Source: Promethearchaeota archaeon
Lineage (GTDB): Archaea > Asgardarchaeota > Lokiarchaeia > Sigyniarchaeales > Promethearchaeaceae
DNA: 54,115 bases
Direction of reading: 5' to 3'
Assembly (NCBI GenBank): GCA_004524545.1
Contig: SDNX01000005.1
Span: 1 to 54,115 of the forward strand
Shown here one piece after another: positions 1-8,657 of the stretch. The notes beneath the pieces are model-generated. The model was not told the DNA's origin and did no database searches. It saw only the letters and a list, made by a program, of their open reading frames with translations. The position numbers and the translations under genes were made by a program. Within the stretch, counting starts at the first letter, position 1. Each line of letters opens with the position of its first letter.

Positions 1-2
1 TG

Positions 3-821
3 TTTGAAAATATATTAATTTTACCTCTTGCAGTGACTCAAACAATTTCACGTAAAAAAAAACATCCACATATACTCAAAATGGCAATCAAGGAACATTG
101 GTGGAGGTTTTTAATCGTTGGCTTTGTGTTTGCAGGTGCTCAAATAATGTTTTTTTTGGGATTTGATATTTCAGGTGATTCTGCTGCTATTTCGGGGTCT
201 ATTGCTATGAAATCATCCATAATATTTACATTGATTATAGGATGGATATTCTTGAAAGAGAAAGCCAGCCCTATCCAATTGATTTTTACTGGTATAATTT
301 TCATTGGGTTATTTTATACATTGACCTTGGGTACATTTAATCCAGGTAATATTAATTATGGAACTCTAATTTTGTTTCTAATGCCCTTATTGTGGACGAT
401 CGGCCATTCTGTATCCAAAAAACCTTTGCAACAAGGAGTTATCACCCCAGCTCAAGTCATTTATATACGTACTCTTATCAGCACTGTGATTTTGGTTATT
501 TTCACATTCGTTACAAATCCTTTCAGTGATATTTCCCTATTTTTTAATTGGACTAATATTCTGTTTATGTTTTTAATAGCATTATCCTATGCTGTTGGTC
601 ATTTGGGGTGGTATATGTCTATCAAAAACATCGATCTAGCTTTATCTTCTGCGATACAAGCCCCACAGCCAATTCTTACTAGTTTTTTTGCTTGGTGGAT
701 CTTGAATGAACCTGTCAAGATATATCATTATGTCGGATTGAGTCTAATTTTTCTGTCTATTCTCATTATTTTGTTCGACAAACAGCGCCTATCCAATCGT
801 ATGGATAACAAAACCATATAA
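3..821 (+). CDS. EamA/DMT-family permease, 5' end cut by window
   Basis: This is the C-terminal part of a drug/metabolite-transporter (EamA) permease of the cytoplasmic membrane; the substrate cannot be told. The reading frame is open to the window edge (FENILILPLA precedes the GTG used by the ORF track), so GTG 33 is probably internal and the first one or two helices lie outside. About eight hydrophobic helices remain. The end of the first EamA repeat is seen in IIGWIFLKEKASP, and the second repeat ends in QAPQPILTSFFAWWILNEP, the usual helix followed by a loop with a conserved Glu. The C-terminus is short and basic. A 24-bp gap separates it from the next gene on the same strand, so the two may be co-transcribed. 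Confidence 0.85.
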   Translation, partial: FENILILPLAVTQTISRKKKHPHILKMAIKEHWWRFLIVGFVFAGAQIMFFLGFDISGDSAAISGSIAMKSSIIFTLIIGWIFLKEKASPIQLIFTGIIFIGLFYTLTLGTFNPGNINYGTLILFLMPLLWTIGHSVSKKPLQQGVITPAQVIYIRTLISTVILVIFTFVTNPFSDISLFFNWTNILFMFLIALSYAVGHLGWYMSIKNIDLALSSAIQAPQPILTSFFAWWILNEPVKIYHYVGLSLIFLSILIILFDKQRLSNRMDNKTI

Positions 822-845
822 GGTCAGTTATAGTAATCATCCAAT

Positions 846-2225
846 ATGACCGAAGACAAAGACAATATATTATTTACAAAAAAAGATGAAAAACCGAAAG
901 TGCGATCAAAGGTGGGACAGTGGTTTGTGGACCTTTGGAAGAAAACTCTGTTATTTCTGAATGCTCAATTCACGGGGATTTTCGAAAAGGGTAAAATTTT
1001 CTTCACTTTGATTTTTTTCGTAGTAACTATCGTGATTGCGTTATTCTCATTTGGTGGATATGGCGCCTCATTTGGTGTGAAAAACGCTGTAAACATCATA
1101 AGCTTTTCAGTGGTGCTTGGATTTCTATTTTTAATGATTTGTACCTTCATCCCTGCATTATCTAAACATTTATTTGAAGAAGAAGGATCCTTTACCAAAA
1201 TTATAATATCCGTAATCACATTCATATTGAGTTTTATTATAGTTTTAATTTGGGCATTGTTTGGAGAAGAGGAAGTAACAATAGTTTTTCTCAGGTTTTC
1301 TCAATTACTTCCATATTTCTTTATACTCGTATTTCTTGGCGTGAATATTTTACAAATTCATTTCCTTAAAGATGGTATAAGCACAATTGCAAATAAAGCA
1401 GAAGACCGTATGATTGTTCAGCAAATTGATACTAAGAAAAAAAATATTGCTGCAATTCCCTTCCTAATCTTAAGCTTAATACTACCTCTATTACTGCATT
1501 TCTTTACAGTCTGGATATTTTGGGCTGATGCAAATTCTCCAGAAACTATTGCAGCAGATCCAGAAGCTCCAGCTAAATATATTGCATGGGTAGTTATCAT
1601 AGGTATCTTATATCTGGGAATGGATGTTTGGCAAGTCTATCTATTCATTAGAAGTAAAAAATACAGTTCAGTCAATGTGTACAGTAGTTTGTTATATATG
1701 TTCATTTCTTTAATCATTTGGTTCCGAACATATGGATTTATCACTTCTTTTCTTAAAGAAATATCCACAATAGGCACCATCTTTGTAAATGCGTTGGGTA
1801 ATATTCTATTAGTCATTCTGACTGCTGTATTTATATTGCGTATGATAGCTAAGGAAGTGAAGGAAACTAAAAAAATGAATGTTAATGCAATCCCATTCTT
1901 AGTTTTTGCGTTAGTCTTGATGTATGTGGCAGGTCAAGTAGTATTAATCCTCGGTTCTGTTACAACAACCAAACAAGTGGATATAGTAAACAATTCTATT
2001 TTGTTAGTATCCAGTGTTGTGTATTACATCTGGTATTCTCAATACATACTACAACGAATGAATTATATTAAACGCACACGTTATACAATTAAGGAAATAA
2101 AAGGCGTAATAACTGAATTTGCCGAGAATCTAAAAGAAACTGCTCCTTCTGAATCAGAAAAAATCAATAGTGCTTTAGAAACTATTTTAATTAAGCATAA
2201 AATCGAAGAAAAAGACATATCGTAA
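846..2225 (+). CDS. Polytopic membrane protein, unknown function
   Basis: I do not recognise this 459-residue protein. It has a charged cytoplasmic-looking N-terminus of about 40 residues, then roughly ten hydrophobic segments (about residues 50-410), and a C-terminal tail of about 50 charged residues (IKEIKGVITEFAENLKET) likely to be helical. No catalytic motif or transporter signature is visible. The segments do not fall into obvious repeats. It follows the EamA permease by 24 bp on the same strand and is followed by a promoter-like region before the Tes-like gene. It could be an orphan archaeal membrane protein; function cannot be inferred from context. Confidence 0.8.
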   Translation: MTEDKDNILFTKKDEKPKVRSKVGQWFVDLWKKTLLFLNAQFTGIFEKGKIFFTLIFFVVTIVIALFSFGGYGASFGVKNAVNIISFSVVLGFLFLMICTFIPALSKHLFEEEGSFTKIIISVITFILSFIIVLIWALFGEEEVTIVFLRFSQLLPYFFILVFLGVNILQIHFLKDGISTIANKAEDRMIVQQIDTKKKNIAAIPFLILSLILPLLLHFFTVWIFWADANSPETIAADPEAPAKYIAWVVIIGILYLGMDVWQVYLFIRSKKYSSVNVYSSLLYMFISLIIWFRTYGFITSFLKEISTIGTIFVNALGNILLVILTAVFILRMIAKEVKETKKMNVNAIPFLVFALVLMYVAGQVVLILGSVTTTKQVDIVNNSILLVSSVVYYIWYSQYILQRMNYIKRTRYTIKEIKGVITEFAENLKETAPSESEKINSALETILIKHKIEEKDIS

Positions 2226-2332
2226 TATTTTTCTTAACCATTTTTTTCAATAAATCCTGGTAAGGTTTGTATGGTTGCTAGATGACAGAAAATATTTAAT
2301 AAAAATAGTGGGTAGTAGGTAGTAGGTTCTCT

Positions 2333-3976
2333 ATGTTTCACGTAAAATCAGACCCGAATTTTAAGAAAAATTACTTTAAAAAAACCAAAAGTGTCTGTCC
2401 CGAATGTTTAACAACAATTGATGCCGAAATATATGAAGAAGATGGCAAAATATTCATTCGGAAATCATGCAAGGAACATGGAAATTACAAAGACATTCTA
2501 TCATCCAATGCAGATTACTATAGATGGACGCATTGGAAAGGTGACACATGGGGTTGGGAGAAAGATGGCAATCCAAATCCCCCGGATGTGGAATGTAAGG
2601 ATGAACGGGGATGTCCTTGGAATTGTGGGTTATGCTCAGAACATAAGAGCGCATGCACTCTCGTCATAATAGAAATCACGAACCGATGCAATCTGTCATG
2701 CAATTTTTGTTTTGCGAACGTAGAGAAAACTGGGATGCTCATTGAGCCTTCCTTAGAAGAAATTGGACGAATAATGGATCATTTTCGCAATAAACCAATT
2801 CCTGCAACGGCAATTATGTTTTCTGGAGGAGAACCTACAATTCGTTCTGATTTTGTTGAAATTGTAAAGATGGCTAAAGATAAGGGATTTAAAGAAATTC
2901 TTGCTGCAACCAATGGATATGGTTTTCAAAAAATTGATGGTGAACAGTATGCCAATGTATGTAGAGAAAATGGATTAGACACTCTTTACTTGTCATTCGA
3001 TGGAATCCATGAAGAAACTTGGAAAACAACCAGAGGAGTACCTCTCAAAGAATATAAAGAACGAGTATTAGAAAATTGCCGAAAAGCGGGTCTTGATTCA
3101 ATAGTTCTGGTATCTACCGTAGCACGAACTGTGAATGAGATTGAAATAGGCAATATTTTACAATATGCAATAGATAATATCGATTTGGTTCGCGGTATTG
3201 TGTTTCAACCTATTTCTTTGTGTGGTCGAGTATCTCACGAGGAAGTAAATACACTTCGAATTACAAATGCAGACGTCTTGAAAGCTATTGAAAAACAGAC
3301 TAAAGGCGCATTGAAAGTAGATCGAGATTGGTATCCTCTCTCGACTATTGTGGAATTCGGACGTGCTATAGCTTGGTTGGGGAATCAAGAACCCATTGAA
3401 ATTACATGTCATCCCGACTGTGGTTTTTCCACATATCTGGTGATGGATCCTGACGAAAACAAAATGATTTCTATCTTGGAATACATGGATCCTATGGCCG
3501 TGATTGACTTTGCAACCAAATTCTGGGCAAAACTCAAGGATCGTAAAGCGCCCACGTTTTTTTCCAACATTGCGGGGGACAGTTGGAAAAAATTAGCACG
3601 TACTTTGGATGATGGTCTAGCATGGTTGGATAAACAACAGTTAAAAGCACGTTTTGCTCTTGGTATACTCCCTTATATCAAGAAAACGGGAAAACAAATG
3701 GAGATATTCACCAAAATGATATTAACAGGCAACTGGGATAATGTTTCATCTTTTGCATATGGATCTCTTCTCATCGGTTCCATGCACTTTCAAGATGCCT
3801 ATAATTTTGATATAGAAAGGGTAAAAAGATGTGTTGTTCATTTTGGGATCTCAATGCCCGATAAAACCGTAGCAGAAGTACCTTTCTGTGCTATGAATAT
3901 TTTTCACCGTGAAAACATTGAGAAACAAATTGCAGTACCTTATAAGAAAAAAACAATTGGAGATGATTTAGAATGA
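2333..3976 (+). CDS. tes: Radical SAM tetraether lipid synthase-type protein (Tes/MJ0619 family)
   Basis: Members of this family join the phytanyl chains of two archaeol-type lipids to make membrane-spanning tetraethers, using SAM radical chemistry on unactivated carbons. The 547-residue protein shows the family layout: an N-terminal metal-binding module (KTKSVCPEC at about 18-25, then KSCKEHG at 45-50), a Cys-rich linker (RGCPWNCGLCSEHK, about 92-105), the radical SAM core with CNLSCNFC at 119-126, the SAM-contacting FSGGEPT near 165, and a C-terminal region with more Cys (CHPDCGF). A TATA-like TATTTAATA lies about 36 bp upstream of the ATG, giving a very short leader. The downstream small ORF overlaps by 4 bp. 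Paralogues in the family perform other lipid or pterin reactions, so exact product specificity is inferred. Confidence 0.75.
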   Translation: MFHVKSDPNFKKNYFKKTKSVCPECLTTIDAEIYEEDGKIFIRKSCKEHGNYKDILSSNADYYRWTHWKGDTWGWEKDGNPNPPDVECKDERGCPWNCGLCSEHKSACTLVIIEITNRCNLSCNFCFANVEKTGMLIEPSLEEIGRIMDHFRNKPIPATAIMFSGGEPTIRSDFVEIVKMAKDKGFKEILAATNGYGFQKIDGEQYANVCRENGLDTLYLSFDGIHEETWKTTRGVPLKEYKERVLENCRKAGLDSIVLVSTVARTVNEIEIGNILQYAIDNIDLVRGIVFQPISLCGRVSHEEVNTLRITNADVLKAIEKQTKGALKVDRDWYPLSTIVEFGRAIAWLGNQEPIEITCHPDCGFSTYLVMDPDENKMISILEYMDPMAVIDFATKFWAKLKDRKAPTFFSNIAGDSWKKLARTLDDGLAWLDKQQLKARFALGILPYIKKTGKQMEIFTKMILTGNWDNVSSFAYGSLLIGSMHFQDAYNFDIERVKRCVVHFGISMPDKTVAEVPFCAMNIFHRENIEKQIAVPYKKKTIGDDLE

Positions 3977-4224
3977 GTAATAAAAACTTAGAATCTACGG
4001 AATTGCGACAAGATACAACAATGAAACAAACGGAGGCTTTAAAAACACGCATCAAATTCTTCCAAGAACAACAATCCAGCAAAGTTCCGGGGATCTTTCT
4101 CGATATTGTTTCTAAAGGTGTAATGTTCGTAGCAAATGTGGGGAAAAAAATTGCGAAAGTCATCCCGGAAGAAACCCAGAAAAAAGGATTAGAGATATAT
4201 CAGAAAATAATTTTATCTTTTTGA
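3973..4224 (+). CDS. Small hypothetical protein translationally coupled to tes
   Basis: This 83-residue protein starts inside the last codons of the Tes-like gene (ATGA overlap), which supports real translation by coupling. The first half is polar and helical (residues 1-38); the second half contains an amphipathic or weakly hydrophobic stretch, VPGIFLDIVSKGVMFVANVG, followed by a basic helix ending in a hydrophobic tail. It may sit on the membrane surface beside its neighbour. I recognise no family. The opposite-strand ORF across the same region lacks any context and is treated as a shadow. Confidence 0.6.
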   Translation: MSNKNLESTELRQDTTMKQTEALKTRIKFFQEQQSSKVPGIFLDIVSKGVMFVANVGKKIAKVIPEETQKKGLEIYQKIILSF

Positions 4225-4226
4225 TT

Positions 4227-5096
4227 TCACTCGTATGTAATCTTTGTACCCACATAGCAAGTTTTGATTTTATCTGACCCGAACTTTTCTTTTAAGATAT
4301 CTATGGTTTTGGTCTGTTTCAGCAGCTTTGAAGGTAATTTATCCGTGCAATGGTTGATATAAAGAATGGGGTCATCAAATTCTTCTACGAATCTATTTCC
4401 TGTTTTCACGACATCGTCTTCTGAGTACCGAACCATATGGGTTCCTCCAATTATTGCTAAAATTGGCTTACTTGAAAGCTTTTTAACCGTTTTCAAGATG
4501 TTTAATATCCCGGCGTGAGCGCACCCTGTGATAACTATTTGACCTTGAGCAGTATCAATGATTACACTTATATCGTCTCTCATAGGGTCAATTTCATATT
4601 TCCCATTTACTATATGTTTAGCTAAAGGTTCAGTACCGTCTCGTTCCGTTCTATCGGTAATTTCTCCGGTTGTTTTCACATATGCATTGATTGAGAATGG
4701 TTCCTTTGAAAATGTGAAATTGAGTTTATCCTCTTGTTCCGTAGACAATGGGGGGAACCCCATCGGTTTTGTAATAAACAAAATTTTTAGTTTCTTATCT
4801 TCCCGCACTAAAGGATGTGCTATTACGTGTAAGGGTTCAGTTGTAGTTCTAGCATCTAAGAAGCCAGGTAATCCACCTGTATGATCATCATGCCCGTGGG
4901 TGAGAATCAGATGAGTTATTTCGTTGGGATCAATATTTAAAATTTTCATATTGTGTAGTAATGTAGGTCCATCCGCCCCTGTATCAATTAAAATTTGGTC
5001 ATTACCTGCCTTAATAAAAAAACTCTGTCCGTGTTTACCGATGAAATCGGTTCCCGGCATCGGTAAATTACTGTAAACATTAATGATTTCAATCAT
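4227..5096 (-). CDS. Metallo-beta-lactamase-fold hydrolase, COG1237 type
   Basis: A 289-residue metallo-beta-lactamase-fold enzyme of the branch often annotated as 7,8-dihydropterin-6-methyl-4-(beta-D-ribofuranosyl)-aminobenzene-5'-phosphate synthase. The metal-binding motif is LILTHGHDDHTGG (about residues 63-75). A later ligand region is VITGCAHAGILN, with GGTHMVRYSED towards the C-terminus, both typical of COG1237. No signal peptide. It is convergent with the tes/small ORF pair, with 2 bp between stop codons. The reaction in this branch is poorly established, so the pterin label should be read as a family name, not a measured activity. Confidence 0.8.
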   Translation of the reverse strand: MIEIINVYSNLPMPGTDFIGKHGQSFFIKAGNDQILIDTGADGPTLLHNMKILNIDPNEITHLILTHGHDDHTGGLPGFLDARTTTEPLHVIAHPLVREDKKLKILFITKPMGFPPLSTEQEDKLNFTFSKEPFSINAYVKTTGEITDRTERDGTEPLAKHIVNGKYEIDPMRDDISVIIDTAQGQIVITGCAHAGILNILKTVKKLSSKPILAIIGGTHMVRYSEDDVVKTGNRFVEEFDDPILYINHCTDKLPSKLLKQTKTIDILKEKFGSDKIKTCYVGTKITYE

Positions 5097-5143
5097 GGAG
5101 ATTGTATCTATCTGTCCCTATTTAAATTATATGCCACTTTGTT

Positions 5144-6187
5144 TCAATTTTCGAGTAATCCCTCTTCTGGTTGAATCAGATCCAAAATATCAACCAACAT
5201 GTCCAAAATATCATAAAATCGATATAAAATAATGGAAAGGGGTGCCTTATGCGGATGTACTTTGAATTCTTGAATGTATTTTTGGAGATCTCGAGGGAAT
5301 TCTTGGATTAATTTTGGTGCTTGTTTATATCCCGTCTTAACAAAAACATCAAAAGTTTTCTTATGGGCATCTCGTACTTGCTGAGAAACTGTGACTAAAT
5401 AATCTAAAATTGAATCGTTTTCGTTATTCATCGCATAAGATTTGTCTAATAACTCCGCAACCAGATTCTGGAATTCGATCAGATGTTCACAAATCAAAAC
5501 ACAATTATCTCCAATGTGCTCTAGTAAATGCACGAATAAACGGTAATCCATGATTCGGAGCGAATTGAGATCTTGCTGGTTACGAAGAGAGGGATCTTGT
5601 ATTAACGCTCGTAACTGACGAACCACTAGTAGATAGGTTCGATTAACTTTTAAATCCAATCCTTGAATACGACGGAGTTCTTCAATAACAGGACCGTTTC
5701 TGGTGTGCTTTGGGTTTAAAATATTTGCAATATCGTTTAACATCTGCTGGGTGGTATTGAATATATAATGAATGAGCTTGTAAGGGCCCATTTTTTCAAA
5801 AGATGCAATAATCTCAAATGTTATCTCATTTTTACCCTCATGCATAATCTCCGCACCAGGATATTTCCTACTAGCTAATTCAATTTGCTTCATTTCGTTT
5901 GTGGAAAAACCAGTTGCATTATCTGTTTTTATCACGATTTTCTCATAGCCTAGTAAGTATGCACGGGTAATATCACGTGACAATGTATCGGAAGTGATAA
6001 TTTCCATAATGGTGGGTTTTTTTTCTATATCTTTAGATTCTGGGAATGAAATTATTAGATCCCCTGAATCTAGCTCTCGAATTTCTAAATTTGCACCTTT
6101 CTGAACTCCCGCATTAATCACCCAACTGCGAGGTAAATTCAAGGAAAAAGTCTTCTTTCCCACCCGTTGAAGTTTTCGATAATACAC
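5144..6187 (-). CDS. AbrB-PhoU regulator-like protein
   Basis: The 347-residue protein combines an N-terminal SpoVT/AbrB-type DNA-binding domain (about residues 1-50; RKLQRVGKKTFSLNLPRSWV is the swapped-hairpin signature) with PhoU-type helical bundles (about 120-340). This architecture is common in archaea, usually annotated as a phosphate uptake regulator. PhoU repeats bind metal clusters and act on Pst transporters or partner kinases, but no pst gene is nearby. It is divergent from the PssA-like gene, with about 95 bp between starts that must hold both promoters. Regulation of the neighbouring lipid gene is possible but is only inference. Confidence 0.85.
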   Translation of the reverse strand: MYYRKLQRVGKKTFSLNLPRSWVINAGVQKGANLEIRELDSGDLIISFPESKDIEKKPTIMEIITSDTLSRDITRAYLLGYEKIVIKTDNATGFSTNEMKQIELASRKYPGAEIMHEGKNEITFEIIASFEKMGPYKLIHYIFNTTQQMLNDIANILNPKHTRNGPVIEELRRIQGLDLKVNRTYLLVVRQLRALIQDPSLRNQQDLNSLRIMDYRLFVHLLEHIGDNCVLICEHLIEFQNLVAELLDKSYAMNNENDSILDYLVTVSQQVRDAHKKTFDVFVKTGYKQAPKLIQEFPRDLQKYIQEFKVHPHKAPLSIILYRFYDILDMLVDILDLIQPEEGLLEN

Positions 6188-6282
6188 CTAATACACCTAA
6201 ATCTCATTTTTCGAATGAACTGTAAAACAACAAGCAATATATAATGAAATAGCACATATCCATATAATATTGGTGGTTTACC

Positions 6283-7071
6283 GTGGGAGTACTCAAAGAA
6301 CTCAAACTTAAGGATCTGGTTACACTTCTTGGAACTTCCTGTGGGATCATGTCGATTATTCTGACAATCGATGGGAGATATCTTTGGGCAGCGGCAGCAT
6401 TCATCTATTTTTCAATGGTCTTTGATTTGCTAGATGGTATAGTTGCAAAACGGATGAACCAAGCCAATGAGTTGGGTAAAATCCTAGATTCTATGAGCGA
6501 TTTGCTATGTTTCGGAATTGCTCCGGCGGTCTTGATGTACAGAGCATATACTGGGGGGGGTGCATTTCCTCCATTTGCATTGATGCTATTTTGTGCGATA
6601 TTCATTATTGGAGCTATTTTAAGATTAACATGGTTTAGTATCAGTGAGAATAAAGGATATGAGGGTGTGACAACACCAGTTACATCGTCTTTAATTCTTA
6701 CTTTATTTTTCATTGATACCTTTTATGGATATTTTCCAGATTCTGGATCTCTTTTGGGAGAGATTATGAAGTATATAATACCAATATGTATGTTAATTCT
6801 TCCATATCTAAATGTAAGTCGTTTTTTTGTGTATGGGGAGGGTGTACGTGCCAGAGAAAATAAGAGAATCACCTTTTTCTTGTTTTTAATTATGGGATTC
6901 GGCTTAATTTCGTCAATTCTCACATTTTTTAACCATGAAATTACTGGACTATACATATATGTTCTGTGTGTTTCAATTGCAGTAATGCTTTTCTTCTATC
7001 TTGGAATTGGTATATTAAACTACATTAAAAGAAAAAAAGAAATGACTAAAAGTAATTGCATAATTGATTAA
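6283..7071 (+). CDS. pssA: CDP-alcohol phosphatidyltransferase, archaetidylserine synthase-like
   Basis: This integral membrane enzyme would transfer a phospho-alcohol group from CDP-archaeol to serine or a similar alcohol in polar lipid synthesis. The family motif D-x2-D-G-x2-A-R-x8-G-x3-D-x3-D is present as DLLDGIVAKRMNQANELGKI followed by LDSMSD (about residues 48-73), with Lys in place of the usual Arg. About eight hydrophobic helices follow. The N-terminus (LKLKDLVTLLGTSCGIMSI) fits the PssA branch (COG1183) better than PgsA. Start is GTG with GGTGG a few bases upstream. The last codons run into repeat element 1, whose first bases supply the TAA stop, so the native C-terminus may have been slightly altered. 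Confidence 0.8.
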   Translation: MGVLKELKLKDLVTLLGTSCGIMSIILTIDGRYLWAAAAFIYFSMVFDLLDGIVAKRMNQANELGKILDSMSDLLCFGIAPAVLMYRAYTGGGAFPPFALMLFCAIFIIGAILRLTWFSISENKGYEGVTTPVTSSLILTLFFIDTFYGYFPDSGSLLGEIMKYIIPICMLILPYLNVSRFFVYGEGVRARENKRITFFLFLIMGFGLISSILTFFNHEITGLYIYVLCVSIAVMLFFYLGIGILNYIKRKKEMTKSNCIID

Positions 7072-7298
7072 TCAATATGTATCTAAGCCCTTAAAGGCTG
7101 GATTGTCAATAACACCATGTATTTTTCACGTATTTCTACGACCAACGTCAATAACCGCATTTTTGGAAAAACTCATATAGACCATAGGGTTTAGGCACTC
7201 CTACGCTAAAAAGCACCTTTCTATCTCTTTCAGAAAGGCTTTTTAGCGTAGTGCTATGAGAAATAGGCTATTCCAAAGAGTAGGGTAGATCTTGATTA
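7069..7298 (+). mobile_element. MITE-like element, copy 1 (TAATCAA family)
   Basis: A 230-bp element (including flanking TA) with ends TAATCAATATGTATCT on the left and GATCTTGATTA on the right, which are inverted repeats of each other over about 15 bp. The core has a long hairpin: TACGCTAAAAAGC (7202-7214) and its exact complement GCTTTTTAGCGTA (7238-7250), with an inner CCTTTCT/AGAAAGG stem. Two more copies occur at 11026-11265 (reverse) and 43062-43279. No ORF fits inside, so it would need a transposase supplied elsewhere. Insertion is at TA, as for IS630/Tc1-type elements. Its left end provides the stop codon of pssA. Confidence 0.85.
7202..7250 (+). repeat. Perfect hairpin inside element copy 1
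   Basis: A 13-bp perfect inverted repeat (TACGCTAAAAAGC / GCTTTTTAGCGTA) plus a 7-bp inner stem, total about 20 bp of stem. Flanking GCACT and AGTGC extend it with a small bulge. The same hairpin with minor changes occurs in the other two copies, so it is conserved within the family. Sited just after pssA, it could also end transcription. Confidence 0.8.
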
Positions 7299-7520
7299 CT
7301 AAATAGTGAGATTTTTTATGTTTTTATGTTTTTTTATGTAGAATGTAGACTCAACAAACCAAAAAATTTTATTTTTTCTGCTGAATTTTTAGGTGAATAG
7401 ATAATTACTTTCATTCACTATTTATCTAATCAAATAGATACTAAGATTGGACTCCCCATGGTTTTTAAGCATAATTTTTCTCTAGGATCATGAAATAAAA
7501 TTTTTGGGAGGACAAAAAAA

Positions 7521-8258
7521 TTGGATCAACCACCTTTACGAATAATGTTTGAAATTTTATTCGGAGAATTTTCAATTAATACATTGAACTATTATGTGAT
7601 AATTCAATTGAGTATATTTATTATTCTCATGATTGTGGCTTATTTATTATATCCAAGAAAGAATAGATATTCAATAATGAGGTGTACTATATCGTTTCTC
7701 GGTTCTCCTGATAGTATTCGAAATCCAAGGGGTTGGTATTTCTTTAGCATCGCTCTAATCTGGAAAATGTTGACAGATATACCGTTGATACTCTATATGT
7801 TTCGTCATATCAACCGATTTTCAATTTTTGCAGCGTATCTTGCTATATTGCTGTACGGGATAAGTGTTCTCTCAGGGATCATTGTCGGATTATTCCCTGA
7901 CAAGGAAAAAAATCATACGAATGGAAATTTCTTCAAAGATTTACGAATAGGAATGGTACATAATGTTGCCGCAGTTTTATCTTTGGGTGCATCCATGTTA
8001 GCAAACTTGATAATCGGAATATTTTACATAGTCAATCCATACACAAGATCATTTTCACAGTGGATACCTCCACTTGTTATCTACATCGTTGCAGTAATCG
8101 GATTATTCTGGTCACAGATCAAATGGCAAGGGAAATTAAAGAGAAATAAGAAACTAAATCCTTGGCCAGGTAAAGGTTTATACTCCTTACCTTTGTGGGA
8201 ATGGACGGTTTTCTTAGCATTAGAAGTATTCATCTATTGGAATGTATTAATTATCTAA
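7521..8258 (+). CDS. Six-helix membrane protein, paralogue of 8658-9386
   Basis: A 245-residue polytopic membrane protein with about six helices. It is clearly homologous along its whole length to the gene at 8658-9386: both share YSIM(x)3T(x)SFLGS, RNP(R/K)GW(Y/F)FFSIA, and PLWEW near the C-terminus. The loop pattern S-x-LG...NP...W resembles the DUF998/Frag1-like group, but I cannot confirm that assignment. The TTG start follows GGGAGG by about 8 bp, a good Shine-Dalgarno spacing. The C-terminal hydrophobic stretch ends in FIYWNVLII. Function is unknown; duplication with conserved loop motifs suggests a shared ligand or partner site. Confidence 0.8.
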   Translation: MDQPPLRIMFEILFGEFSINTLNYYVIIQLSIFIILMIVAYLLYPRKNRYSIMRCTISFLGSPDSIRNPRGWYFFSIALIWKMLTDIPLILYMFRHINRFSIFAAYLAILLYGISVLSGIIVGLFPDKEKNHTNGNFFKDLRIGMVHNVAAVLSLGASMLANLIIGIFYIVNPYTRSFSQWIPPLVIYIVAVIGLFWSQIKWQGKLKRNKKLNPWPGKGLYSLPLWEWTVFLALEVFIYWNVLII

Positions 8259-8275
8259 CTCTAGAGTGGAATCAA

Positions 8276-8636
8276 GTGCTATTCATCATAACCGGAGCAT
8301 CAAGAGCAGGAAAGTCCTCTCTCGTTCCTGAATTAAATAAATAACTGACTAAAAATTATTCTATTGTGGATTTTGATGTATTGGGTGACCCCTTTGATGG
8401 TGCCGAAGTTTGGAAAGACGATCATCTGCAAAGAGCAGAGAAAAATAAGATAGATGAAACGTAATGCTCCTTTAGACCTTATTGATGATGAGGAAGAGTT
8501 GGATTCCTTTCCTCATTGGATAAAAAAGTTCGTATCATCTTATCATCTTATTGATACAACTTACTACAGCATCTCAGAAATTTCGGTTGATGTGTTCAAT
8601 ATAATCCATGCTGTCTCCTTTAGAATACCTTATTAG
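8276..8636 (+). pseudogene. Decayed P-loop kinase/AAA-type gene
   Basis: Reading from GTG 8276 gives VLFIITGASRAGKSS, a Walker A motif (GASRAGKS), then an in-frame TAA, then the same frame continues through NYSIVDFDVLGDP and DGAEVWKDDHLQRAEK to another stop. The C-terminal end is found in a different frame as the track ORF at 8454-8636 (PHWIKKFVSSYHLIDTTYYS). The pattern (Walker A, VDFDxxG, C-terminal IDTTxxS) matches small nucleoside-kinase-like P-loop proteins. A nonsense change and at least one frameshift/deletion have killed it. It lies exactly between the two paralogous membrane genes. Confidence 0.65.
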
Positions 8637-8657
8637 CAAGCATTCTAATGGAGAATT

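Noticed and set aside
3891-4163. 90-residue antisense ORF over the tes/small ORF junction
   Set aside because: Contradicts the ATGA-coupled gene on the other strand and has no promoter or homology.
4558-4884. 108-residue plus-strand ORF opposite the MBL hydrolase
   Set aside because: Overlaps the metal-site codons of the real gene; Ser/Val-rich shadow.
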